Below are positions 1 through 12,434 of a stretch of DNA of 64,000 nucleotides, piece after piece. The first letter of the stretch is position 1. Each line of letters starts with the position of its first letter. This DNA comes from Iris pallida. Its lineage: Eukaryota; Streptophyta; Magnoliopsida; Asparagales; Iridaceae. Under the pieces are notes generated by a model. It was not told where the DNA came from. It saw nothing but the letters and a program-made list of their open reading frames with translations, and searched no databases. The translations under genes were made by a program, and so were the position numbers. The DNA is taken from NCBI GenBank assembly GCA_029216955.1, contig JANAVB010023996.1, forward strand, positions 18,429,242 to 18,493,241. The letters are read 5' to 3'.

Positions 1-3000
1 GAAGGCAAGTACCCCTAGATGATGGCTGTGTACAAGGAATTGCTTTACCATCATCAAGTGTGTGTGTGCCAGGACTCCGCAAAGGGTCAACCTCACTTTA
101 ATGCATAGAAAAAGTACTTCTTTAAGGAGGAACCATTGGTGTCTGAAATGGTTTGCTTTACTACTCGTCGGGCGTATACCACTGTTGAGGTGGAGGGTAT
201 GATGGTGAATGCGAGGGTGTCATGTCCCCCGTTGGATGCAAAAGGGAATCCTACCTCCATAGTCCGTAGTCATTTCTGTCAAAACTTGACCGCTGTGAGT
301 CGAAAAGCGGCATTAGCTGCCTTTCTAATGATTTGGCTGAGGAAGGCCGTAGTGCCTAGAGGCTCAGGCTCCATGGTGTAGCTTAGTAGGGAGCTTATCA
401 TGCCGGATGTGAGGTGGCCTTCGGGCATTCTCTTGCTTTGCTTCCTGCCACGGTATGCAACACTCTTCGAGGCCTTCGGGAGCTCTCGAAAAAGATAATA
501 GAGTATCGCGGGTGTGAGAGCAAATTTTCTCGAGCGGAACTACCCTACCATTATCTGATGGCCTGGTTAGCACTGTATCATACTAGTTTAATTATTTCCG
601 CCACCATAGATGGTCATGAGGAGGGGGATGCGATCTTGCCCAACTACCACAAGGAAAAGTGGGTACACGATGGCGTCCCTGCCTATAGACGGGCATTAAA
701 TCGCTTGGATGGCTATAGTTTCAACAGGATTTCACCTTTCTATGACAGCCATCCGGCAGGTGACAAGCTGGTTGAACCGGCTGGAGAAAAGGACGAGCTA
801 ACTATCGATGCTTTTCATTAGTTGTTATCCATTCGACCTTCGCACTTGGTGTACCGACGTCAGAACAAGGTATACCTGGATCCCTATCTGTCGAGCCTCT
901 TTATGCGACAGTTTGGCTACAGCCAGACTATGATGAACAATCCGAGCCCTTGTCTTGGCTATAAAGGGAGCTTCTTGGATGGTGTCCGTGCGTGAGGTTA
1001 TTACAACGCTAGCTTTACTGGGGCAGCATTTACAATCCCAGAGATGCATGGAGATCCTGTATCTTGTATTCTACTGTAAAGTTTCATTGTTTGGTGTATA
1101 ACTTCTCATTGGGTTATGTCCAAGAGCGGAGTTTCAGTATGGGCATAAAGTTTGAGAGGCCCCAGTGGACGTCTCAAAGTTTGAAACTGCAGGGGGTAGG
1201 TCTTCGGGTGATTCCAGTGCTTCTCGGTAGCAAAGAGTGGATGCAGCGCCCCTGAATTCCCCATTGAAATGTCGAGCTTCCCTGCAATGAACCCTCCGTC
1301 GACCAAGAAGATTAAATGGGTGGCACTCAAGCGTCATCCTTCATTGCGGCAGAGTGCACCGCCTGTTACATCGACTTCACATGTATATTTTAGTTTTCCT
1401 TTGATTCGAATTTTTATCCGTGACTTTTCACTTATCCTTACTTTACTGGTATAGGCAAAAGAGAAGACGGGGAGGTTAGAGGAGGATCATGTTACTGAGG
1501 AGGACCCAATAGCGGCAGCGGTTGGGAATATTCGGCCATAGGAGGTTCCTGTGCCTGTCTCGTTTGATTATGAGACTCGTAACTTTTCGGAGCTCATGGC
1601 TTCGCATCAAGAAGCGACTTCCATTAGTGGATTTGTAGTGATACCTGGGGTTGGCCCTGCGTTTCACAAAGGCGTAGTTCAGGAACCTCGATTTGAGACG
1701 GGTTATTCGATCGAGGGTGCTGAAGGTACGGAGCCTCCTCTTTATGGAGGCAACAGAGAAACAGTATTGAAAGAGTTAGCCCTGGTGTACATTAGACCTC
1801 GACCCCGGGCGGTGCTTGAAGAGAATGCCAGAGATTCTACGACAGACATTGCTGACGAGCTGGCTAGCCGAGCTGATGCGGCCGCTAACGAGCCGATTAC
1901 TAAGGTTGCAGCTGAGGTGGTCACTATAATGGCGGTCGATGGTGCTATTGGTAATCCCGTCGACGAAACCCTTAGGAGTCCAGCCAAGGAGACTGGGGAA
2001 GAATCAGTTGAAAAGACCATTGAGGAACCGGTTGAATAACCCTCCAATGTAGTCACTCTAGAACTGCCTAAAAAGTCTATCCTCGAGCCACCTGTTATGG
2101 ATTGGTGAAAAAGACCACGGATGAACCGACCGCTGAAGTACCGGTCAGGAAGACTACTGAAGGTTGGTCACACCAACAGTTGAGAAGACGGTCACTGAAA
2201 TTGCTCAGGCTCTAGTTCACACAACTTCGGTTGTTGAGATGGTTGAAGAACCAGCGAGGGAGACTACTGAAGAGCCAGTTATACATCAGACAGTGTTGGC
2301 TCATACCGTCTCCGCACCGTCGATGACCTTTTCTCCAGTTATGGCACCACCTGCTCTGGCTAGAATAACTAGATGCGTATTGGTTGCCGCTACTGCCCCA
2401 GGGCATTCTATTACGGCATCTCCGGTGACCCTGATGAGTTTGGCAGACAACGCGTACTATACCAACCTCATTCTGGACACAGATCGTCATGCTTTGATGT
2501 GTGGCCTAGAGGGCATCTTATATGACAACCAATCGCTTAGACGGGCCCGGTCTATAGTGGGAGCCCAATTGGTAGCATTATGCTACTATCCAGAGTGTGA
2601 GGCGAAGGCGGATGTGATAGAGGATCTGCTGGCAGAATTGGAAGCCAACGTCTTAGAGCTTCAAAATCTTGAACGTGGTCTTTTGACCCTGGCTACTACA
2701 GAGCTAGAGAAAATGGCCTCTGAAGTTTCCCAGCACGAGCAGAAATGTCAGGCCCTGGCTGACAGACTTGCCGAGGTTGAGGCCGAAATTGAAGCAGTGA
2801 CCGACGCCGAAGAAGTTCAGGTCTGCCGTCACACAGCCTCGAAGGAATAGTACGAGGCCCTCCGGAAGCAGATCCGAATCGAGAGTGAGTTAGAGAAGTC
2901 GAAGGACCAGTAGGTGGTCCTTCGCCAACGTTCCGAGACCCTGGCTCGGAAGAGGGAAAGTATTGGCATTCGTCAGGCAGAGTTGGCCCTTGCGCGCCAA

Positions 3001-3140
3001 AACCTGTCCCAGTTCGAGGGTGAAGCCGGTTGACATTAGGAGGCAGAGCGTCGAGCCAAAGCACTGGTTGGGCCCCAAGTTGCTCTTTTGAGGAGTCGAC
3101 TAGAAGAACGCTTGCATCAGTCTTCTCAATGCTGACCTCC
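1..3140 (+). pseudogene. Decayed antisense PMD/coiled-coil gene of Tat1
   Basis: This is the plus-strand (antisense) gene of a minus-strand Tat retrotransposon; its start is left of the window. The opening bases encode MMAVYKELLYHHQVC, which aligns with MMNVYKELFCN in the homologous gene at 35.8 kb. Residues from 136-381 (AALAAFLMIWLRKAVVP) and 414-821 (ELPYHYLMAWLALYH) match the central part of the other two copies. The C-terminal coiled-coil part is at 2164-3140 (GIRQAELALAR is shared with 38.15 kb). Stops at about 379, 819, 2037, 2848, 2911 and 3032 and several frame changes show that it is dead. The family belongs to the plant mobile domain (PMD)-type proteins carried by Tat elements; the molecular role is unknown. 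Confidence 0.75.
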
Positions 3141-3261
3141 TTTTGTCTTTTTGTCTCCCACTTTTCGAAAGACCCTTTTGTAGCAGAAAAAAGAAAAATG
3201 TTTCCATTTTGGCTTTGTTTCTCTGCTTGTCTTTTTGCTCTATACTTTCTTGTACAAGAGT

Positions 3262-3965
3262 AAGAATTCCCTTAGAGGTAGTATGACGTGAGGGGATGGA
3301 GATAACTCCGCTGGAAATAGGGTATTTTTACTCAGAGGTTATATAGACATGGTAAATATGGAATTTTTGGTGGTAGGATCTTCCTTACTCAGAGGTAATA
3401 TAGACATGGCAAGGATAGACTCTACAGGTGTATAGAATGACTCAGAGGTGATTTGGACGTGAAAGGTTCTATAGATAATTATGACAATCACGGGGTTTGA
3501 CATGGAAGTGGTGTTTACTCAGAGATAATATGGATATGGTAATACAAAATTTTTGGTGTAGGATCTTCCTTACTCAGAGGTAATACGAACATGGCAAGGA
3601 TAGACTCTACGGGTGTATAGAATGACTCATAGGTGATATGGACGTGAAAGGTTCTATAGATAATTATGATAATCACGGGGTTTGTCATGGAAGGGATGTT
3701 TACTCAGAGGTAATATGGACATGGTAAACACAAAATTTTTGGTGGTAGGATCTTCCTTACTTAGAGGTAATATAGACATGGCAATGATAGACTCTACGGG
3801 TATATAGAATGACTCCGAGGTGATATGGACATGAAAGGTTCTATAGATAATTATGACAATCACGGGGTTTATCATGGAAGGGGTGTTTACTCGAAGGTAA
3901 TATGGACATGGTAAACACAAAATTTTTGGTAGGGTATAGAAAAACAACTCAGAGGTTATATGGAC
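3262..3965. repeat. Tandem-repeat block of Tat1 (3' untranslated region)
   Basis: Units contain the core ACTCAGAGGTAATATGGACA, repeated roughly every 55-65 bases. A higher-order period of about 185 bases is visible from CACGGGGTTT at about 3492, 3674 and 3862. The block lies between the antisense gene and the integrase end. Tandem arrays in the 3' region of Tat/Ogre elements are an established feature. The same core occurs in Tat2 (38.5-39.1 kb). Confidence 0.85.
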
Positions 3966-4064
3966 GTGAAATGTTTTCTCTACTGGAAATATGAAAGAGA
4001 TGAACTCGGTAATAGAATTAATGAACATCCACGGGGAATACAGAAATATATGCCGATTTGGACC

Positions 4065-4699
4065 TCAGATATAGTATTTCTTCAGGAACTTGCCATTGAT
4101 TGGCATCAATATCAAGTCACTGTTAGGTTTGGCCAGTTGGTAGGCACCATTAGAGTAGACCGTCTCCATGACGAACAGTCCTTCCCACTTGGGCTCGAAC
4201 TTCCCAACTATCTTGTGAGTCATCACCATCGGTCTTCGAACTGATAAGACAAGGTCACCCACTTGGAAGGCTGTTTTCCGAACCTTTTTGTTGGAGGCCC
4301 CAAAAATTCGAGCTTGATAAAGTTCGATCTGTTGCTGAGCTAGTCGACGCTTTTCGTTTGACTCCTCTAACTCTTGTAGCCGCCGGCGTTGATTGTCTTT
4401 GTCAGTCAGCTGGTTGGTGATGACTACCCGTAAAGACGGGGTCCGGATCTCCAGAGGAGCACTGTCTCGCTCCCATAGATAAGGAAAAATGGTGTGTTGC
4501 CCGTGGGTGTCCGGATAGTCATGCGGTAAGCCCACAGACATTCGCCCTGCTTATCATTCCAGTCGCGCTTATTAGAAGGTAGGACTTTCTTGAGCAGCTT
4601 GACAATAGTGTTGTTGAATGCTTTAGCTAGTCCATTTGTTGCAGGATTGTAAGCCGTCGATGCCACATTCTGTATCCGATTCTTATCACGAAAACGATG
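4065..4699 (-). pseudogene. Integrase C-terminal fragment of Tat1
   Basis: The minus strand encodes the end of a Ty3/gypsy integrase. ASTAYNPATNGLAKAFNN corresponds to the catalytic-glutamate region (the pol of element A has AEAFN where this copy has AKAFN, so the glutamate is altered). It continues into the C-terminal LTVRRP-like and NGKFLKKYY end, also seen at the end of pol in element A. A frame change lies near 4,440-4,540. The 5' side is cut abruptly at 4,699/4,700 by LTR X; the rest of this pol is not found in the window. Confidence 0.85.
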
Positions 4700-5462
4700 T
4701 GTAACGACCCAGTCCCAAAATACTTAGGACTAAGCACGTCGATATGCCAGCTGCATACATACGAAGTATACTCCAATATATGGATCCATCGTATGTATAC
4801 ATAAGCTGTAAAATGCAGTAAATTATGACACTAATCTTATCCACAAATAAAGAAGGAAGAATTTATAAATCAAATCATGAATTGTTATTTACAAATCGTT
4901 GGGCGGAGACAAATCCGCTACCAACTAAAAAGAGAGAATTACATAATAAAAGAATTTTGTCGAGCGATGCGAAGATGATCCAAGTGCAATCATCTCGAAG
5001 GAAGAGAGTAACATATGACCTTGGCTAAGCACCTGCGGAAAGTCTCAAGACACACCTGGAGAGTTCACCAGGTCCTCAAAGGACGTAACAAGATACATAA
5101 AGAACATGCCATATAAACTGAATATAAAATATGCCACAAAGTCACAAAATAAAGGTAAAGTGTCCCAACAATAACACGGCCCAATATCCCATCATCAAAA
5201 TAGTGGACTACCCCTACACCCAAACAAGGACAAGGGGTAGCACAATATTTCACGATGTGACATTGTCCCATGCCATGACTAGAACGAAGTGTGACATGTC
5301 ATTGATTAAGGTCTCCTAACCATTCTAATATGCAATTTAGAAGACATCTCGATGTATGGGCAGGTAAGGGCTGACTCCCACTAGGACAAGGTAACAAGTC
5401 ACAACACCCACACGTCAAGTACCAATACTATCAGCCAGCATAACTCAAGGCTAGTGGCCCAC
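4700..5462 (-). mobile_element. LTR X, left part (gypsy LTR, minus orientation)
   Basis: It begins TGTAACGACCC, the reverse complement of the GGGTCGTTACA type of 3' end common in plant gypsy LTRs. The first 550 bases align with the copy at 52,887 (shared: GGGCGGAGACAAATCC, ACCAGGTCCTCA). Element A interrupts it at 5,462; the remainder continues at 26,884. No coding capacity is visible. The small reading frames here are chance. Confidence 0.7.
5458..5462. repeat. Putative target-site duplication CCCAC of element A
   Basis: CCCAC precedes TGTATGTC at 5463 and recurs at 26,884-26,888, directly after the 3' LTR end GCAAACA. Five bases is the usual size for Ty3/gypsy integration. Both flanks belong to LTR X, which supports insertion of element A into that LTR. 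A five-base match could be chance, and the first 22 bases of the 5' LTR do not match the 3' LTR. Confidence 0.55.
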
Positions 5463-6075
5463 TGTATGTCCTGAAAAATCAAGTTGCATCAATCAACAAA
5501 AGTCAAAAATTCAAGATATTCATCATTTTGATGAGTTGCGCAGACAACAGATTGCGCAGACATCACTTTGCGCAGGTTGGTTTGCGCATGTTCCTAACTG
5601 CGCAGGCTGACGTGGCAGAAGTCATCATTGACTGAATCAAATCAGATCTTCCTGACAGCTGACAACACGAATAACGAGGAGACTGTTCGTTTTTGACGCC
5701 GCACAGTTCTCGAGGGCGGCTGACAGGTGGCAGCGCAATCCGTGGTTGCGCAAACCATTCATGCGCAATCCGTGGTTGCGCAAACCATTCATGCGCAGTC
5801 TGAGTCTGCGCAAACCAAAGTCTGCGCAGTTCACTTTGCGCATTCTACCAACATAACTGACCAATTACATGTGGCATTCATGCCATCAATTGCTCATTAC
5901 GTGGCAACTGTCTATGCACGATCATGCGCATTTCAATCAAATAATGCCATGTGTCCCAGATAGTTGGCCCACGATCCAGTAACTGCCTGCGCAGTCTATA
6001 TCTGCGCAAACCAGTTGCTGCGCAAATCAGCTTGCGCTGTCCAAAATAACTGAAAGTTAGTTATTTTCAGAACTC

Positions 6076-6083
6076 TATAAATA
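6076..6083 (+). promoter_or_regulatory. TATA box in 5' LTR of element A
   Basis: TATAAATA within CTCTATAAATAGAG, about 310 bases before the LTR end. It is identical in the 3' LTR at 26,572-26,579. The expected transcription start is about 30 bases downstream. Confidence 0.75.
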
Positions 6084-6355
6084 GAGTTTCAAGTCTTCAT
6101 TTCAAGGGGGATCAAGATCAGAGATCAGAAATCAGAGAGTTCAGGAGTTCTTGCCAAAGTGCTGCTGCATTCTTCCGAGACTTTTGTCTTCAACTTCAGA
6201 GGCTTTTGCCTTCAATTTCCAGAGTTGTTTTCAACTTCAAAGGCTTCGTCTTCAAAGTTCACATCGTCCAAGGGATAAAGCAATCGTCATCAAGATTGGA
6301 TTCCTATAGTTGTAATTTTTCCAGAATTCTTGTAATCTTTATTACAGTTTGTATC

Positions 6356-6361
6356 AATAAA
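6356..6361 (+). terminator. AATAAA polyadenylation signal in LTR
   Basis: AATAAA in ATCAATAAAG, about 25 bases before the LTR end. It is repeated at 26,852-26,857 in the 3' LTR, where it would act for the sense transcript. Confidence 0.6.
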
Positions 6362-6389
6362 GTTTTATACTTTTGTTTTTGCAAACAAA

Positions 6390-8672
6390 ATGACGACTCT
6401 GCTGGGGACAACTTTCTCCTCCGACGAGGAAGTAGCAACTCAATGTGACGTAGCGTCTATCGGGAAGACGCAGAAGACGCTGGTTGTTAAGGTCAACCAG
6501 ACAGCCTACGAGGCGATGCACAACTCCAAGACCACTTCCTGTACTGCAGTCACTTCTGCCAAGAGCAAAGTGCGCTCAGTTTGGGTCTCCAAGTCTGCTG
6601 CACAATCTGACAGTTTTGCCACCAAGGATGCTGTGCCAACTGTTGCACAATTTGCTAGTCAGACTGCTGCACAAACTGCTATGTCAACTGTTGCACAGTC
6701 TGTCTCAGCAATTGCTGCACAATCTGTTGCAGTCAAGGCTGCGCAGTCTGCTGCAACTGTTGTGCAAGCTACTTCATATGCTGCCTTGTCAAAACAGAAG
6801 ACTCCTATGACTCTGGCGCAATTGGCAGTGGATTTTCCTGCGCAAAATAGCACTCCAGTAACTAAAATGCATTCCAAGCACTCTAAGACAAAGACTCCTG
6901 ATGCACTTCCTACCAAAGCTTCTAATGCACAAATGACTAGTGCACCTTCCACCCATGCGCAAACCAAGTCTGCGCAATCCAAGAAAAACAGCCTTTTGGC
7001 TAAATTCCCTTCTTCTCACAATAAAAGAAGAGATTCTACTCCTCTTCCCAAACACCCTATTGCCTCTGCGCAATCCACTGAGGGTAGTCCTTTGACTATT
7101 CCTCCTTCTCTTCAAAGCAAAGGAAAAGGTCCATTGATCTTTTCTTAAACTTCCTTGTCTCATGACTTGGAAGATAACAGAGGGAAACGCTCTTTAGCTA
7201 ACCCTTCATCTCAAAACAAGGGAAAAGGCCCTTTGGTCTTTTCTCAGTCTTCTTCAGTCTTTACTGAAGAGGATCCATCTCAATGTGTCTCGGCACCAAT
7301 CAATTCAAGAACTCTGGCAAACAAGGATTCTTCTTTCCTTTATAACAAGAGTACTTGTACTAATCAAAGAAGTATTCTACCTACTCCGATAGCAGAATTC
7401 CAGGATCTCTCGACTCTCCAAATTTGTCGTTCCAGACAGGGAAAACTGTTAGTGTCTCAAACAGAAACTCCTGGGGGTGAATTTGCTGACCTCAGAACTT
7501 ATCTTAACCGATCCACTTCGGTAAAACGCAAACAGCCGATGCCGAAGGTCAAACATCATCAGAAACAAATCTCCAAGGTCAAAAATCCTGACACTTATGC
7601 CAATGAAGTGAGTACTTCCCTGTATACTCAAGGGACTAAACATTTGAAGAATCGGAATCATGTTCCAAATGTTATCAAAGAATAGATCCCTCGGAACTTT
7701 CCTCGTCCTGTTGTAGATCTTCGAGAACATCTAAGACAAAAACAGGATAATGTCTCAATATCTCCATCTCAACCATCTGATCATCACTGTAATCATAAAG
7801 TCATCATCCAATGCTGTTGTCAAACGACAAAACGATCTGTCTTCGATCGTTTAACTTTTGCTAAATCTGAACCTATGTCAGAAGAAGACGAAGTTTTGTA
7901 TGCTTCTGTTAACATGACTTCCCGAGACACTGGGGGTAAAAGATGCTCTAAGCATGGTAGACTCCGCAAGCCAAGCCAACGGTATTTGGAATTACTTCAA
8001 GAATCTTCTGAAGGAGTATTTCAACATACCCGTTCTCGAAGCCGAGATACAATCGGTCAAAGGAATCTTCCTCAAAATCCTTCAAGTCATCTTCCTGTTT
8101 CCAGTCAGGAGATGATTCGTTCTCTGATTATGATGCATACAGTGAAAGTTCTGAACAAACAGTATCTTCCACTGTGCCAAGAGAAGTGACGGCTTATGTT
8201 GTTACCGATGATCCAGATGCTTCAACCTCCGCAAATCTGGAACAGCGAATTGCTGCACTTGAAGACAAATTAAAAACAATGGCTGAGATGGTTGCTAGTA
8301 TGCATTCCATCATTGTAGCACGGCATGTTACACCACCAACTGCACCTATTACTAGTCCAGAGATCATAGCATCTTCAATACCTGCCAATACTGGGCTGGG
8401 GGTAGTGCCTCCCCAAATGCCTCCTGTACAAGTGCAAGTACAAACTACGCCTAGCCAATCAGGAGCTGGGGGTAGTGCTTACAACGCTGTTCCTCCTTCT
8501 ATCACTACAACTCAACCTGTTCCTTCTTCTTCATCAGAAGACGCCAATGAAGCTGTCAAACTCTTACGAACCCAGTTTGAAGCATTTAAAGAGAAAGACA
8601 ATCTACAAAGGTTGGGGATTAAACAGCCCTATCCGGTTGAATGGAAGGACGTTCCGTTTCCCCCAAAGTACA
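6390..8672 (+). pseudogene. gag N-terminal region of element A
   Basis: The frame opens at the ATG overlapping the primer-binding site. Residues 1-250 are low-complexity Ala/Gln/Ser repeats (AAQSVS, AQTKSAQS). Further on come a cysteine cluster VIIQCCCQ and RSVFDRL (about 7,800-7,860), both also found in D2. In-frame stops lie at 7146 and 7683, and a frameshift near 8,105 is implied because the acidic DSFSDYDAYSES stretch lies in another frame from the preceding part. The next part (8,174-8,672) has a short coiled coil (LEQRIAALEDKLKTMAEMV) and ends WKDVPFPPKY at the insertion site, continuing at 12,435. It is the structural capsid polyprotein, here inactive. Confidence 0.85.
6391..6409 (+). 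other. Primer-binding site overlapping gag start codon
   Basis: TGACGACTCTGCTGGGGAC begins three bases after the LTR end. The same site with TGG at its start occurs in D1 (55,972) and D2 (59,028). The complement ends GAGTCGCCA, which looks like a tRNA 3' end and probably tRNA-Arg, the primer reported for Ogre-type elements; the tRNA identity is inferred. The ATG at 6390 overlaps it, so the site is translated as MTTLLGT. Confidence 0.75.
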
Positions 8673-11600
8673 TGTGAGCCTCTAACCCAATTTTTTCTCC
8701 TAATTTGAATTTTATTAAATCATGTATTGATAATTTTGAGTGAATGCTTAATAATAAAGGCCAAGTATGTATATATATATATATAGTAGGACCCTTTTTG
8801 TAATTAATAAATGTAGTGGAGGGGTCTGGCCTAAAATTATGATAAAGGAGGGACTGGAGTGTAACATTCAGTTTAAATTGTAAACGGCCACTTAGAGTTT
8901 AAACCCAGAGCATCCAGTCCGAATTTAAATCAAATTCGAAGAGGAAGATCACACAGAATCAGAGGATCAAATCTTAACAGAGAGTGAATTCCTATCGAAC
9001 TCAAGCATATAAATGCCTTGAGCACGGATCAACCCTTCCCCTAAACCCTAAAGTTCCTCTGCCGTAATCTTCTCCACCCCGCATTGAAGAGCTACTCGAC
9101 GTATAGGAGCACAAACAACCCTTGACAGGTACTCCTCGCTTCGATTAACTAGAATTAATTGGTTTAGGCTTGCAAAGCTCTTGTTTAAACTACCAAATAG
9201 GATGATCTATGGGTGTTCGAAGTAATGACTGTTAAGAAATTATGAGGGCGTGCTCCTGTGTTGAGCACAGGGGTTAAGGATGCTTAAAACTCTGTGTTAT
9301 ACCAGAGGCCAGGGCTTGGGTATTGCACACGATGACGAGGGGATATAGTGTAAATGCAAGTGCACACCTTACTTACCATACTGCCATATAATGTTCCAAC
9401 ATAGGAAAGGGATTAGAGTGTGGAGGAACTGTCAAAACATAGCTACCATGGTAATTCTATAGGTACCTGCACTCCTATGCATTACCTGTGTGTATACGAT
9501 AACCCTTTTTCCCTTGTAAGACATGTGAGTGTGTATAGTTAATATCTGGGATACCAGAGTAAATGGGTGTCTATGATTCTAGTCTCATATTAGAGTAAAT
9601 ATGGGCTAATCCAGTCCAGGTACATCTGGGTCCAGTATTTGAACCTGATATAAAACCTGGTCTTCCAATGATCAATTGTTTTATGGTGTCCTACATACCC
9701 TCTCAACCCAGTCCTTAAATTTAGTTCAACCTTCGGGTATACAAACCATTCAGGTGAGTATTGGTCAAACTTCGAACCATATTAGTCTTTAGACTGATGT
9801 CCTGTCCACAGCAATGGGATCAAATCCACAGGTGGACATGGGGGCAGACCTTGAGTCCCTAATAACAGCCCCTTTTGCCTAGAAATTCCTCTAAGGCAAC
9901 AGGTAGTTTCAATATTCATGAACTGAAACAGCTCTTTCAGTACCCTTACCATGGTTAACAGGCAGGCCTATCCATTAGTTCAAACCATTGGACTGATGAG
10001 CCATTGTTGAACCTAAGTTCAGTCCAACTTTGAGGATTTAATAGCTTTGCATATATGTGTATATATGCCAACATCCTTGCATGCATTAGGAGTTAATTTC
10101 TGCCATGGTTGTGTTCAGATTGCTCTATGAGGATTATAACATATTTTGCTATCACAGCTTAGTTTCCATCCTCCTTGAGTCCACTGTATAGTTCATCATT
10201 GCCTACAGCCCATTTAGAGTACCTGTCCATATAATGTCTTTGTTCTTCTATAAGGACTGTCAAAGTTCATCATAAGGGATCGAGGCAGCAGCTGAGTGGG
10301 CTTCTGTCTTGGTCAATTGCTTTCCTTATACTAATATTCAGAAGAGCCAATAGGATGTGCTGCCGTCTGGCCAACATGGGAAATGACTTGGGGCTGTTTC
10401 TAGTTGTAAGAAAATGCACACCTGGTGATATATAATAGTATGAAGTTATGCGTTGAAGACCTGAGGTCACAGAATTATGTGGTTCAATGGTCTATTTATG
10501 TGCAATCGATTATGTGATTTCACCTTTTACACTTCATGCATCATCTTCTATGGATGGGGAGATCTATATTCATCTCTATACAATCAATCTTTCAGTTCAT
10601 TATGGTTTTAATCTTCTAGAATCTGAACACAACTGCCATTGATGCTCCTGAATATCCCCTCCTATAGAGAAGAACTGACCCAGTGGCCAGGTGATGGTCC
10701 AGATATCAACTGATTATTGGTACCAATTGTTTCCAGTTTTGAGTGCAGTCATCACATTACTGATAGTATCATTAGCTTCAGTTTTTGAGTTCAGGTTTCA
10801 ACTAATTTAGTATCATTATTGTCCCCAGTCTTGAGTTCAGTTTTCAACTGATTTTTAGTATCATGATTTGCCCCATACTTGTTCTTATAATACCAGAGTG
10901 CCAGTGATAGCTAATCCCACAGGCAGTCATTGACCCTACTTATAACACATATGTGCCACAATATTAGGAAATAAGGTACTGAACCAGAGGAGTAATGGGC
11001 AGGAAAACAGGGAGCTAAGTAGGCACTTGAGTACTGCACCTTGGGCAGTCCACATCAGGACACAATAGCACCTGAGTAGTGTTGCAACAGTGTACATCAT
11101 ATGGTTATAAAGATTTCATTATTAGTACTTATAAGATAGGCCTTTAGCAATAATCAGGTTGGATATAAGTAAGGGTTAAAGACTATGCTAGTAGGGGCAG
11201 TGAACCAAACCATAGTCTATAGAATCAAACCATGGGGTTGAGTAATAAACCAAGAGGACTAGTTTTAAGTGGATTATAATTTGATTTCAACTTGTATATT
11301 GATATGGTAAATTCATAAACAACAGGTTACTTGGACTCCAACCCTTTACTTGCTCAATACTCACAGCTCGGGACGACAGGCAAGTGCATATACTGATTGT
11401 TACCGTCTTTGATAGTTTCTTTACATGTCTCACATATGTCTTGCTGCTTGTTGACACGATTGCCACACGATTACTAGTTTCATGGAATTATAGTACAATT
11501 GACTGTCCCTTACATATATTTTTCACTGCAATTAATTCCATGAGTACTAGCTGGGCGGGGAAATATCTTAGTAGACGTGTGGACTACCTATTCTATCCCC

Positions 11601-12429
11601 ATGATGTCTATTCGTGAACAATAGCATCTGCACACGACACGTGTAGATGCCGGATTTACCCCTTAGCCGTTCACACGTCGAACATGATATTTCAACTCAC
11701 GTAGATAGTTTTATTTTCAGTCATTCCTTATTGCTTTGTCACTTGCCATGTCACCATGATCTACATGTTCGTTTTCTAGTAGATATTTCTTATTGATAGA
11801 GTTTACTTGTATTTTCTCCTATACCATGATGCTAGTTAGTTTCTAGTTTCATTCTCATATGTTGCATGCATGTTTTTTTGACTCTGTTGGAGCTCGGCTA
11901 GTGGTCGTATGTGTACTTGTTCCAATCCTGACTGGATAACCAACATTTTAGGTGATGAGTTAGAGGAGTTCTGTTCCACTTACTACGAGCATACCGTGGA
12001 TCCTGAACTGAACATGCAGAAGGACTTGGATGCGGGGCTACCCTCCGCAGGAGAATATTAGCTAGACAGCACTTTATAGAGCATGAGTCGCTCGCAGAAA
12101 CTCTTTTATTGTATTTCCTTTAGTTATGGATTATGAGAATTGAGTAGTGAACATCCCTTTGGTACTTTTGATTATATTGAGATCATTATTCTATCATATT
12201 TTTGTGATCCTTTCAGTTATCAGTTTGTCTCTTTTACCTTAGATATTGTGTTTATAATTTCCTGTTGAGATTGAATATGCAAACCTAATCTTTTGTGAAA
12301 ATCTATAAACTGCGTGGTTGTATTTGATAAAATTTTGGAGATGACTAGACAGCGCTCTACCGCCGATACTGCGGCGTAGGCTGGACGTACCCACGCCTTG
12401 TGCCCAAATACTGGGTGCGGGTCGTGACA
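8673..12429 (+). mobile_element. 3.76-kb solo-LTR-like insertion in gag
   Basis: It starts TGTGAGCCTC, ends GGGTCGTGACA and is flanked by a perfect five-base duplication GTACA (8668-8672 and 12,430-12,434). Removing the insert plus one duplication (3,762 bases) rejoins the gag frame exactly. No internal copy of its start or end is visible, so it looks like one LTR unit rather than an LTR-internal-LTR element. At 9,030-9,150 a leader-like stretch (AAACCCTAAA, then a possible splice donor GACAG/GTACTC) is visible. Near 11,950-12,060 a short exon-like frame ends GLPSAGEY and stop. No long reading frame is present. Confidence 0.85.
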
Positions 12430-12434
12430 GTACA

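Larger units (their letters stand above)
5463..6387 (+). repeat. 5' LTR of element A
   Basis: Bases 5485-6387 match 25981-26883 over exactly 903 bases without gaps. It starts TG and ends GCAAACA. The upstream half (U3) is packed with TGCGCA motifs (CTGCGCAAACC, ATGCGCAATCC). A TATA box lies at 6076 and a poly(A) signal at 6356. Confidence 0.9.

Noticed and set aside
5637..5963. Frames of 75-78 residues in the LTR of element A (also at 26,133-26,459)
   Set aside because: They exist in both LTRs only because the LTRs are identical; they are translations of the TGCGCA repeats in U3.
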